Below, one piece after another: positions 44,598 through 51,722 of a stretch of DNA of 64,000 nt. Within the stretch, counting starts at the first letter, position 1. Every line of letters begins with the position of its first letter. Source of the DNA: Bacteroidia bacterium (GTDB lineage: Bacteria; Bacteroidota; Bacteroidia; J057). The notes under the pieces were generated by a model. That model saw only the letters and a program-made list of their open reading frames with translations, was not told the origin of the DNA and did not search any database. A program made the position numbers and the translations under genes. The stretch lies in NCBI GenBank assembly GCA_033391075.1, contig JAWPMV010000001.1:2232001-2296000 (forward strand). The letters are read 5' to 3'.

Positions 44598-45482
44598 TTA
44601 ATAGCCAAAATCTCCCAGATGGAAATCGCTGTTTTTCCAGCCTGAGGATACTTTAACGTAGAGTTTGAGAAAAACCTTTTGTCCCAGAAATTTTTCAATA
44701 TCCTTTCTGGCAAGTGATCCAATCAGTTTCAGCATACTTCCCCCTTTGCCTATGACAATTCCTTTCTGGGTTTTCCTTTCGACATGGATGGTTGCATGGA
44801 TACGCGTTAGATTATCTTCTTCTTCAAACTCTTCTATAACTACTTCTGTGCTATATGGAATTTCATCCTTGAGCCTTTCAAACAACTTCTCTCGGATCAT
44901 CTCTGCGACGAAGAACCTTTCGGGTCTATCCGACACCTGATCTTTATCAAAAAAGGGAGGGCCTTTCGGAAGGTATTTTATAATCAGGGATTTTAGTAAA
45001 TCTACATTCATCCCATTCAGGGCTGAAACCGGGACGGCTTCTTCAAATTTAACTTTAGCCGCCAATTCCTGCATACGTGCAAAAGCTACATCCTGCTTCA
45101 CTGCATCCACTTTGTTCAGCACCAGCATTTTGGGGATTTCAGTTTTCTCTGCCAGTTTGATCAGGTCCTCTTCCGGGAAACTTTCATCTACCGCAATCAG
45201 GAGAATAATCAGATCGGCATCTTCGAGGGCATTGCCTACAAAACCCATCATGCGTTGCTGAAGGGCATATTTAGGTCGAATCAATCCAGGCGTATCTGAA
45301 TATACTACCTGGTAATCTTCGCCGCTATCAATCCCGAAAATACGGTGCCGGGTCGTCTGAGCCTTAGCAGTAGTAATGCTCAGCTTTCGACCCAGAATAC
45401 GATTTAGTAGGGTGGACTTGCCGGCATTGGGCTTGCCAATGATGGATACAAATCCTGATTTATGATTTTCCGGGATATTCAA
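44598..45482 (-). CDS. era: GTPase Era
   Basis: A 294-residue GTPase for 16S rRNA and small-subunit maturation. G1 is IIGKPNAGKSTLLN, the following TTAKAQTTRHRI is the G2 region, G3 is SDTPGLI and G4 LVLNKVD. The KH domain has VIGKGGSMLKLIG in the C-terminal third. The reading frame starts at TTG (45482), and no in-frame ATG is available before the G1 motif, so TTG is probably the real start. It is a single gene, divergent from the tRNA locus. Confidence 0.93.
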   Translation of the reverse strand: MNIPENHKSGFVSIIGKPNAGKSTLLNRILGRKLSITTAKAQTTRHRIFGIDSGEDYQVVYSDTPGLIRPKYALQQRMMGFVGNALEDADLIILLIAVDESFPEEDLIKLAEKTEIPKMLVLNKVDAVKQDVAFARMQELAAKVKFEEAVPVSALNGMNVDLLKSLIIKYLPKGPPFFDKDQVSDRPERFFVAEMIREKLFERLKDEIPYSTEVVIEEFEEEDNLTRIHATIHVERKTQKGIVIGKGGSMLKLIGSLARKDIEKFLGQKVFLKLYVKVSSGWKNSDFHLGDFGY

Positions 45483-45544
45483 ATGAGTTTTGATTAAGTG
45501 TGCGGCAAAAATAAGAAAATGTATTCTAGTGTTCTAAGGATTGG

Positions 45545-45637
45545 AAAGTGTTTTAGTGTTATGGTGTTATAGTGCGGTAGTTCGTGTTCAAAGGATAGCT
45601 ACTTTACCTCAGCACTACAACACTAAAACACATCTTT
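45545..45637. repeat. Intergenic palindrome with GTGTTTTAGTGTT arms (copy 2)
   Basis: GTGTTTTAGTGTT (45548-45560) is exactly complementary to AACACTAAAACAC (45619-45631), and flanking ATAGTGC / GCACTAC pair further. The arm motif TGTTRTAGTGTTA also occurs at 5179-5239. It lies between era and the tRNA-fMet gene; the remaining gap up to 45750 shows nothing recognisable apart from A/T-rich sequence. Confidence 0.55.
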
Positions 45638-45750
45638 CAACTTCCCCTTAATAAATTCCTAATTTTATTTGTATATAAAATTTAAAACCTTTATCTATGC
45701 ACTCCCGTAGAGAAAACGGTTGTTAAGAAAGTTATTTACATAAAATATAT

Positions 45751-46097
45751 TGCGGGGTGGAGCAGTTGGTAGCTCGTCGGGCTCAAGTAAGGAAATTGTA
45801 CTGAAATGCTAAGCCACACTTAGGATTTCGCAAAGGTACAACTTGCAAGGGCTGCATAGTCAGAAATGATTATGTGAATTCTGTCAAATTCGGGGAAGGC
45901 TGTAGTGTGCTAATCCCGAGCCAAGCTTCTCAGAGTATCGAGAAGAAGGTGTAGAGACTTGACGGCAGATATCCTCCTCCGAAAGGAAAGGATAAAGAGA
46001 AAGTCCAGCCTACAAATCTGCGTGAGCAGAGCAGTGAAAACTGTAGATAGGAAGCATAACCCGAAGGTCACTGGTTCGAGTCCAGTCCCCGCTACTA
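45751..46097 (+). tRNA. Initiator tRNA-fMet(CAU), interrupted by a group I intron
   Basis: Exon 1 is 45751-45783 and exon 2 46055-46097. The joined exons fold as a tRNA: acceptor GCGGGG/CCCCGC, D arm GAGC/GCTC, anticodon loop CTCATAA on stem TCGGG/CCCGA, T arm ACTGG-TTCGAGT-CCAGT. Initiator identity is clear from three G:C pairs at the base of the anticodon stem, an A11:U24 pair and an unpaired first base (U1 opposite U72). The anticodon CAU is restored only when the intron is removed between U33 and C34. The 3' end reads CTA, not CCA, so the terminal CCA must be completed enzymatically. If this is the only initiator tRNA gene, splicing is essential. A terminator follows at 46102. Confidence 0.93.
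45784..46054 (+). ncRNA. Group I intron (IC3-like) in tRNA-fMet
   Basis: A 271-nt intron; exon 1 ends in U and the intron ends in G, as the group I rules require. Helices can be placed: P2 CATAGTCA/TGATTATG (45855-45874, GAAA loop), P3 TCTGTC/GGCAGA (45880-45885, 45964-45969), P4 TCGGG/CCCGA (45890-45894, 45915-45919), P6 CTTCTC/GAGAAG (45926-45945), P7 GACTT/AAGTC (45956-45960, 46001-46005), P8 TATCCT/AGGATA (45970-45994) and P9 with two GNRA hairpins (46009-46046). Core strings such as TGTCAAATTCGG, GAGCCAAGCTTC and GTGTAGAGACTTGACGGC closely resemble the Azoarcus tRNA-Ile intron. No reading frame of size lies within it. The guide sequence for P1 is less certain. Confidence 0.92.
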
Positions 46098-46101
46098 AGC
46101 A

Positions 46102-46135
46102 AAAGTCCTTATTTCATTTGAAATAAGGACTTTTT
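46102..46135 (+). terminator. Strong terminator after the split tRNA gene
   Basis: AAAGTCCTTATTTC (46102-46115) and GAAATAAGGACTTT (46120-46133) form a 14-bp perfect stem with loop ATTT and a T-run. It separates the tRNA transcript from the endonuclease gene that begins at 46150. Confidence 0.92.
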
Positions 46136-46149
46136 GTATTTTGTGACCC

Positions 46150-46572
46150 ATGAAAAACACAAAACTCAAAGGCGACATCGCCGAGCAGAGGCTTATTCTT
46201 GAAGCTTTGAAAAGAGGTTGGGGCGTTTCTATACCTCTTGGCGATCGGCTCCCTTATGATCTCATTCTTGATATTAATTCCACACTCCTAAAAATACAGA
46301 TCAAATCTGCCTGGTTTGATCAGGTCAAAGGGAATTATGTAATTGATGTTCGAAGGAGTCTTACAAATCAAAGAACGATTATCCATCGTCCTTATTCATT
46401 ACAAGATTTTGACTTTGCGATCATTTACCTGGATGAAATAGACATATTTTATATTCTTCCCACAAAGGCTTTTTTGTCTTATAAAAGTGAAATCCATTTT
46501 GTCGAAGCTGAGAAAAGGCAAAGAAAGCCTCAATCAGCAAAATATAGGGAAGCCTGGCATTTGTTAATGTGA
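46150..46572 (+). CDS. PD-(D/E)XK homing endonuclease of the I-Ssp6803I type, freestanding
   Basis: A 140-residue protein. The catalytic pattern is E12 (KGDIAEQ), D37 (PYDLILD) and Q50-x-K52 (KIQIKSAW). The glutamine in place of the usual Asp/Glu of PD-(D/E)XK nucleases is the feature known from I-Ssp6803I, the endonuclease of the Synechocystis initiator-tRNA intron, and spacing is nearly the same as I recall it. Other shared-looking parts are VRRSLTNQRT, YSLQDFDFAIIYL and FYILPTKAFLSY. The gene starts 53 bases after the end of the tRNA, behind a terminator, and is outside the intron. A promoter-like TATTTTG lies at 46137-46143. Family membership is well supported; cleavage of the intronless tRNA-fMet gene is inferred. 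Confidence 0.87.
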   Translation: MKNTKLKGDIAEQRLILEALKRGWGVSIPLGDRLPYDLILDINSTLLKIQIKSAWFDQVKGNYVIDVRRSLTNQRTIIHRPYSLQDFDFAIIYLDEIDIFYILPTKAFLSYKSEIHFVEAEKRQRKPQSAKYREAWHLLM

Positions 46573-46599
46573 GCATGCATTCTCATCTTCTTTCTTTGT

Positions 46600-46627
46600 A
46601 ATTTTAAGTAGACTACTACTTAAAATT
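46600..46627. promoter_or_regulatory. Perfect 12-bp inverted repeat upstream of the Tat lipoprotein gene
   Basis: AATTTTAAGTAG (46600-46611) and CTACTTAAAATT (46616-46627) flank a 4-base loop. It ends 6 bases before the GTG start at 46634 and 28 bases after the endonuclease stop. It may be a terminator of the endonuclease gene without a long T-run, or an operator. Confidence 0.5.
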
Positions 46628-46633
46628 GAATTC

Positions 46634-47788
46634 GTGAAACGTCGATCCTTCCTCAACTCTACGCTATCAGCAAGCGCCTTAATCCTGAGTTTTCCCATCA
46701 TCAGTTGCTCCGAAGAAATTCAGGCCCAAAATACTTCAAGCAACTTCTTCACCCTCCATAACCGCAAAGACCGCTGGTGGCTCATGACTCCCGAAGGCAA
46801 GCCTTTCTTTTCCATCGGCCTCAACCACATCGATCCGGCCAGTATGCGCTATCCGGAAAATATCCATCTGTGGAGGGAGAAATATGAGGGCAAGACAACC
46901 AAATGGCTCAAAGAATCCGTGGCCAAAAATCTACAAGAATGGGGCTTCAATACCATCGGCTGGGAACAGGAAGTTACCGTTCGGCAGTGGCGACATTCTC
47001 GATCCTTTACCTATGAAGAATACCAGGCGCTGAATATGCCTTACTGCCATATGCTGCCTTTTACAGAATTTCACCAATGGGAACAACATACCAGCCATTT
47101 TGATTTCTTCGATCCGGAATGGGAAGAATGGTGCGATTATGTAGCTCGATCTCATTGCGCCGAATTGAGTGAAGATCCCAAACTGATTGGCTATTTCTAC
47201 AGTGATTGCCCAACCTGGATCCACAACCGACCTCACAATAAATGGAGAGGACCCTTATTTGATCCGGAAAAACTGGATTCAGAAGCGGGTAGAAAAGAGC
47301 TAACAGCAATGGCTAGCAAATATTATAAAACTATCTATGAAGCCATCCGACGCTATGACAAAAATCACCTCATTTTTGGCGATCGTTACGAAGCCAATGC
47401 ACCCATAGCAGATGAAGTAATAAATGCTGCTTTGCCCTATGTCGATGTACTTTCTTTTCAGGACTTTCGCGATCCGGTTAAGCATCTTAAGGAATGGCAT
47501 ACAAAAACTGGCAAACCCGTCCTACTCGCGGATGCTGCTAAAATGAAATGGCAGACGGTAAAAGGAGAGTTTAGCCGAAACAATGGGAAATGGTATGCAG
47601 AAACACTTGCTCAGTTATTCGAAAATCCCGGCTGTATCGGTTTTCATTTGTGTGGAGCGTATCAGAGAAATAAAGCACGCCGTTATGGTTTGCTGGATGA
47701 GCAGGAAAGGCCTGATGGAGAAAATGTCGCCCTTATGAAGGAAGCGAATGAGAAGATCCTGCAATTGGTGAAAGAGAGTCCTCAGTGA
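46634..47788 (+). CDS. Agarase-like glycoside hydrolase (GH-A clan-like), Tat lipoprotein
   Basis: A 384-residue protein. The GTG at 46634 starts a signal with a twin-arginine-like motif (MKRRSFLNSTLSASALIL) and ends in a lipobox-like IISC, so export in folded form and lipid anchoring are likely. The mature part has WWLMTPEGKPFFSIGLNHID, WGFNTIGWEQEV and KYYKTIYEAIRRYDKNHLIFGDRYEA, then DVLSFQDF and GFHLCGAYQRNKAR, features of TIM-barrel hydrolases similar to agarases and other GH-A enzymes. Candidate catalytic acids cannot be fixed by eye. The substrate is unknown, probably a marine or plant polysaccharide. Confidence 0.72.
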   Translation: MKRRSFLNSTLSASALILSFPIISCSEEIQAQNTSSNFFTLHNRKDRWWLMTPEGKPFFSIGLNHIDPASMRYPENIHLWREKYEGKTTKWLKESVAKNLQEWGFNTIGWEQEVTVRQWRHSRSFTYEEYQALNMPYCHMLPFTEFHQWEQHTSHFDFFDPEWEEWCDYVARSHCAELSEDPKLIGYFYSDCPTWIHNRPHNKWRGPLFDPEKLDSEAGRKELTAMASKYYKTIYEAIRRYDKNHLIFGDRYEANAPIADEVINAALPYVDVLSFQDFRDPVKHLKEWHTKTGKPVLLADAAKMKWQTVKGEFSRNNGKWYAETLAQLFENPGCIGFHLCGAYQRNKARRYGLLDEQERPDGENVALMKEANEKILQLVKESPQ

Positions 47789-47824
47789 GGATAAGTATAC
47801 ACTACAAAGTGTTTTTGTAGCCGC

Positions 47825-47967
47825 TTGAACCCTTCCCCTCAATCCCCGTTTCCCTTATTTTGAAAATAATGGAAATAACCCGCATAGTCATTTCAATTAG
47901 TGGCAGGAGGGCGCATTTCCATTAATCGAGCATTAAGGGAAATGGAGATATTGGCGAAAGGGTTCAA
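47825..47967. repeat. 143-bp nested inverted-repeat element
   Basis: Three concentric arms are seen: TTGAACCCTT/AAGGGTTCAA (47825-47834, 47958-47967), TTTCCCTTA/TAAGGGAAA (47849-47857, 47934-47942) and AATGGAAAT/ATTTCCATT (47868-47876, 47915-47923). The whole could fold into one long interrupted hairpin, like a miniature palindromic element. No coding capacity. It fills more than half of the 259-base gap between the GH-like gene and the first vWA gene. Confidence 0.65.
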
Positions 47968-48047
47968 AGGGGCATTTTGAGAATTTTTGTGGAAAGGCAA
48001 CCAACTTCTAGTCTTTAGGACATACAACAAATTCTAATGCTATAAAC

Positions 48048-49928
48048 ATGAAAACAAAGATTCTATTTCTAGCCTCCTTTCTACTTACAACACTTTTTTC
48101 AACGCCTCAACTTTTTGCCCAACGTATAATTACGGGTAAAGTAGTCCAGGCAGACAATGGAGAGCCCTTGGTAGGAGCAGCTGTCCTGCTAAAGGGTACT
48201 ACTATAGGCACATTTACCGATCAGTTGGGCAAATTTAGTTTGGAGGCACCAGCAACTGCCAAAATTCTCGAAGTTTCCTATGTCGGTTTTAAAAAGACAG
48301 AAGTTAAACTCAATAAGCAGAATGACTACCTGATCAAAATGGTAGTTGAAAGTATGCATCTGGATGAAGTAGTAATTTCGGGACAAGTCGCAGGAGTTCA
48401 AGTCAGAGGAAATCGCAAGCTAAAACTATTCGAGAAAAGAAGATTCCCCAGAAAAAAGCGTCAGGATGTGGATACCTCAGATGATTGGGGGATGGATTAT
48501 GAGGACGAAAGCTATGCCGAAATCAAAGAAAATGAGTTTCAAACGGTTGAGTCAGAAGCCCTAAGCACCTTCTCCATTGATGTAGACAAGGCCTCCTATG
48601 CCAATGTTCGTCGCTTTCTTAATGATGGAGCTTTGCCCCCCAAAGATGCCGTACGTATCGAAGAACTCATCAATTATTTTGACTACGCCTATGCCGAACC
48701 CAAAGGAGATTCACCTATCGGCATTCAGACTGAGTTGAGTACTTGTCCCTGGAATGAAAAGAATCAACTCTTTCGTATAGGACTCAAAGGAAAATCTCTC
48801 AATATAGAAGAAGCCCCTAAAAGCAATCTGGTTTTTCTATTGGATGTATCGGGTTCTATGAATAGTGAGGATAAACTTCCTTTGCTCAAAAAGTCCTTCT
48901 CTTTGCTGGTTGATAATATGAGGGCGGAAGATCGAGTAGCCATCGTTGTCTATGCAGGGAGCAGCGGAGTGGTTTTGCCTTCAACTTCTGGAAAGAATAA
49001 AGAAAAGATTCTGGCTTCTCTGGATAGATTGAGTGCGGGTGGTTCTACAGCTGGAGGACAAGGCTTGCGAAAAGCCTATGATATTGCCGAAAAGTATTTC
49101 ATCAAAAACGGGAATAACCGCATCATCCTGGCTACAGATGGAGACTTCAATGTAGGCGAAAGCAGCGATGATGCCATGCAAAAGCTGATCGAAAAGCAAA
49201 GAGATAAAGGGATCTTTCTCAGTGTGCTGGGCTTTGGAACAGGAAATCTGAAGGACTCCAAAATGGAACGAATCGCTGACCATGGAAATGGGAATTATGC
49301 CTACATCGACAATCTCCTGGAAGCTAAGAAGGTATTGGTAAATGAAATGAGCGGAACCCTCTACACCATAGCCAAGGATGTCAAATTGCAGATTGAATTC
49401 AATCCTCTTTATGTGCAATCTTATCGCCTCATCGGTTATGAGAATCGCATGCTCGAAAAAGAAGATTTCAATGATGACACCAAAGATGCGGGCGAAATGG
49501 GAGCCGGACATACGGTAACGGCACTTTATGAGATCGTACCTACCAATAATGCAGAAAAAGTCGTCGCATCTGTCGATCCTTTAAAATACCAAAGCCTGAA
49601 TCCCACAGAAACTTCCCGAACTTCCGGAGAAATCCTCACCGTCAAGTTCCGCTACAAGGAACCCAAAGGCAAAAAGAGCCTGCTGATCAATTATCCCGTT
49701 CCAAATTCTTTAACTGAATTTGAGCAAAGCTCTGATGATTTTCGCTTTTCTGCTTCTGTAGCAAATTTTGGAATGCTGCTTCGCCAATCAAAAAAGGCTA
49801 AGAAATCCAGCTGGCAGGATGTGATTGAGATGGCAAAGGCTTCAAAAGGAAGCGATGAAAATGGGTACCGGGCCGAATTAATTAGATTAGTAGAACTGGC
49901 AGAATTATTGGCTAAAAAATCTAAATAA
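48048..49928 (+). CDS. Exported vWA (YfbK-like) protein with CarboxypepD_reg domain
   Basis: A 626-residue exported protein. The signal peptide (MKTKILFLASFLLTTLFSTPQLFAQ) leads into a CarboxypepD_reg-like domain (ITGKVVQADNGEPLVGAAVL, about 27-105) and a short LDEVVISG TonB-box-like strand. A vWF_N-type segment follows (STFSIDVDKASYANVRRFLN, about 180-200), then the vWA domain with MIDAS DVSGSMN near residue 264 and ATDGDFNVG. The C-terminal DUF3520-type region ends the protein (AELIRLVELAELLAKKSK). It has a tandem paralogue 24 bases downstream. Function unknown; YfbK-like proteins are often in periplasmic or surface assemblies. Confidence 0.87.
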   Translation: MKTKILFLASFLLTTLFSTPQLFAQRIITGKVVQADNGEPLVGAAVLLKGTTIGTFTDQLGKFSLEAPATAKILEVSYVGFKKTEVKLNKQNDYLIKMVVESMHLDEVVISGQVAGVQVRGNRKLKLFEKRRFPRKKRQDVDTSDDWGMDYEDESYAEIKENEFQTVESEALSTFSIDVDKASYANVRRFLNDGALPPKDAVRIEELINYFDYAYAEPKGDSPIGIQTELSTCPWNEKNQLFRIGLKGKSLNIEEAPKSNLVFLLDVSGSMNSEDKLPLLKKSFSLLVDNMRAEDRVAIVVYAGSSGVVLPSTSGKNKEKILASLDRLSAGGSTAGGQGLRKAYDIAEKYFIKNGNNRIILATDGDFNVGESSDDAMQKLIEKQRDKGIFLSVLGFGTGNLKDSKMERIADHGNGNYAYIDNLLEAKKVLVNEMSGTLYTIAKDVKLQIEFNPLYVQSYRLIGYENRMLEKEDFNDDTKDAGEMGAGHTVTALYEIVPTNNAEKVVASVDPLKYQSLNPTETSRTSGEILTVKFRYKEPKGKKSLLINYPVPNSLTEFEQSSDDFRFSASVANFGMLLRQSKKAKKSSWQDVIEMAKASKGSDENGYRAELIRLVELAELLAKKSK

Positions 49929-49952
49929 ATCATACCACAAAATCACAATCAG

Positions 49953-51590
49953 ATGATACAAAGAAAAAGTCTTCTCATAGGATTCCTCTTAGTACTTTTT
50001 GCTTTTCAATCCTGTAGCAGAAAAACCGGACATCATGGCGAATTGACAGGCGTCCAAGATGCTGCTATGAAGCCCGCTCCCAGTGATGGATATGCTGACG
50101 AAGGATGGGAAATGTATGCCCCTGAGGATAATTGGGATGAAGAGAAGCCTGATCCTTTCGGAAATGAAAGCTATGATGAAATTGTAGAGAATGAATTTCG
50201 TCTGGTCAAAGATCAGCCACTAAGCACCTTTTCTGTAGATGTGGACAGGGCTTCTTATGCGAATATTCGCCGTATGCTGAATTTCGATCAACTTCCTCCG
50301 GCTAATGCGGTTCGAATTGAAGAAATGATTAATTATTTCAATTATTCCTATCCTGATCCTATGGACGATGCTCCTATCGCTCTCTATTCTGAGCTTAGCG
50401 ACTGTCCCTGGAATCCAGCCCATAAACTGGCAAGGATTGCCTTGAAGGGAAAATCCCTGGACCTGAAAGAAGCCCCAAAATCAAATTTGGTCTTCCTTCT
50501 GGATGTATCAGGTTCTATGAGCGATTATGACAAATTGCCTCTATTGAAAAAATCATTAAAACTATTGGTAAACAACATGAGGGAAGAAGATCGGGTAGCC
50601 ATCGTGGTCTATGCCAGTGCTTCAGGTTTGGTCTTAGGCTCTACCAGTGCCAGGAAGAAAGATAAAATCATCGCGGCCCTTGAAAAACTGGATGCGGGAG
50701 GTTCGACAGCTGGAGGAGAAGGATTGCGTCTGGCCTATAAAGTGGCGGAAGAAAACTTTATCAAAAATGGAAACAACCGAGTGATCCTTGCAACGGATGG
50801 AGACTTCAATGTAGGGGAAAGTAGTGATGAGGCTATGGTGAAGTTGATTGAAGAGAAACGGGAGTCAGGTATTTTTATTTCTGTCTTAGGTTTCGGAAGA
50901 GGCAATCTCAAAGACAGTAAAATGGAGAAGATTGCTGATAAGGGCAATGGGAACTATGCATATATCGACAATTTGCTGGAAGCAAAAAAAGTATTGGTTA
51001 AAGAAATGGGAGGAACCCTGTTTACCATTGCGAAAGATGTGAAATTGCAAGTAGAGTTTAATCCTACGCATGTTACATCCTATCGCCTCATTGGGTACGA
51101 AAATCGTTTGCTAAAAAACGAAGACTTCAATGACGATAAAAAAGATGCAGGTGAAATGGGAGCCGGTCATAGCGTAACGGCTCTGTATGAACTTATTCCT
51201 GCTGGTACAGAAACAGATGTTACAGCTTCTATTGATCCCTTAAAATACCAGGAAACCAACAAGACTTCGGCAGCCAATTCCTATGAATTGATGCAGGTGA
51301 AATTTCGCTACAAAGAACCAGATGGCGATACCAGTAAGCTTATAAGCCAGGCGGTTTTAAATGGGCATGAAAACTGGAATGGGGCATCTCAAGATTTTCG
51401 TTTTGCAGCTTGTGTTGCTCACTTTGGTTTGATTTTGAGAAACTCTCAGTATATGAAAGCCGGGAATTATGAGTCCCTGATAAAGGAATCGAAATCAGCC
51501 AAAGGAGAGGATGATGAAGGATACCGCGCTGAGTTCATTCAACTGCTCGAAAAAGCAGCTTTGATAAGTCCTGATGAAAAGGCTGAATAG
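49953..51590 (+). CDS. vWA (YfbK-like) lipoprotein, tandem paralogue
   Basis: A 545-residue lipoprotein with signal MIQRKSLLIGFLLVLFAFQSC; the cysteine of FQSC is the likely anchor. It lacks the CarboxypepD_reg domain of its neighbour, having instead a short acidic linker (GYADEGWEMYAPEDNWDEE). From about residue 70 the two proteins are strongly alike: STFSVDVDRASYANIRRML, MIDAS DVSGSMS near 184, GGSTAGGEGLRLAYKVAEE and the same C-terminal region with FRFAACVAHFGLILRNS. This is a tandem duplication with divergent N-termini. The pair is probably co-transcribed and ends at a terminator. Confidence 0.87.
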   Translation: MIQRKSLLIGFLLVLFAFQSCSRKTGHHGELTGVQDAAMKPAPSDGYADEGWEMYAPEDNWDEEKPDPFGNESYDEIVENEFRLVKDQPLSTFSVDVDRASYANIRRMLNFDQLPPANAVRIEEMINYFNYSYPDPMDDAPIALYSELSDCPWNPAHKLARIALKGKSLDLKEAPKSNLVFLLDVSGSMSDYDKLPLLKKSLKLLVNNMREEDRVAIVVYASASGLVLGSTSARKKDKIIAALEKLDAGGSTAGGEGLRLAYKVAEENFIKNGNNRVILATDGDFNVGESSDEAMVKLIEEKRESGIFISVLGFGRGNLKDSKMEKIADKGNGNYAYIDNLLEAKKVLVKEMGGTLFTIAKDVKLQVEFNPTHVTSYRLIGYENRLLKNEDFNDDKKDAGEMGAGHSVTALYELIPAGTETDVTASIDPLKYQETNKTSAANSYELMQVKFRYKEPDGDTSKLISQAVLNGHENWNGASQDFRFAACVAHFGLILRNSQYMKAGNYESLIKESKSAKGEDDEGYRAEFIQLLEKAALISPDEKAE

Positions 51591-51634
51591 GTGGACGAAT
51601 AAATCCGAGAACAGCAGAATAATAAAGGCTTCTG

Positions 51635-51671
51635 AAAGCTGGCTTTCGATTTCGGTCGGAGCCAGCTTTTA
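51635..51671 (+). terminator. Hairpin terminator after the vWA pair
   Basis: AAAGCTGGCT (51635-51644) is complementary to AGCCAGCTTT (51660-51669), with a 15-base loop and a short T tail. Confidence 0.65.
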
Positions 51672-51691
51672 TGCTAAGTCGGATTTTTGTT

Positions 51692-51699
51692 TATCTTTG
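51692..51699 (+). promoter_or_regulatory. -7 promoter box of the amidase gene
   Basis: TATCTTTG matches TAnnTTTG. Transcription near 51706 would place the ATG at 51723 in a short leader and excludes the in-frame start at 51687. No clear -33 element. Confidence 0.5.
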
Positions 51700-51722
51700 A
51701 TCATTCAGCTAATCGTAACATT

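Noticed and set aside
45784-45789. Alternative splice junctions that would give the anticodon CAA (tRNA-Leu) or move the intron by one or two bases
   Set aside because: Only the U33/C34 junction has both an exon-terminal U and an intron-terminal G; the initiator features of the tRNA also require CAU.
45784-46054. Homing endonuclease gene inside the intron
   Set aside because: The intron has no reading frame of meaningful length; the endonuclease-like gene lies downstream of exon 2.
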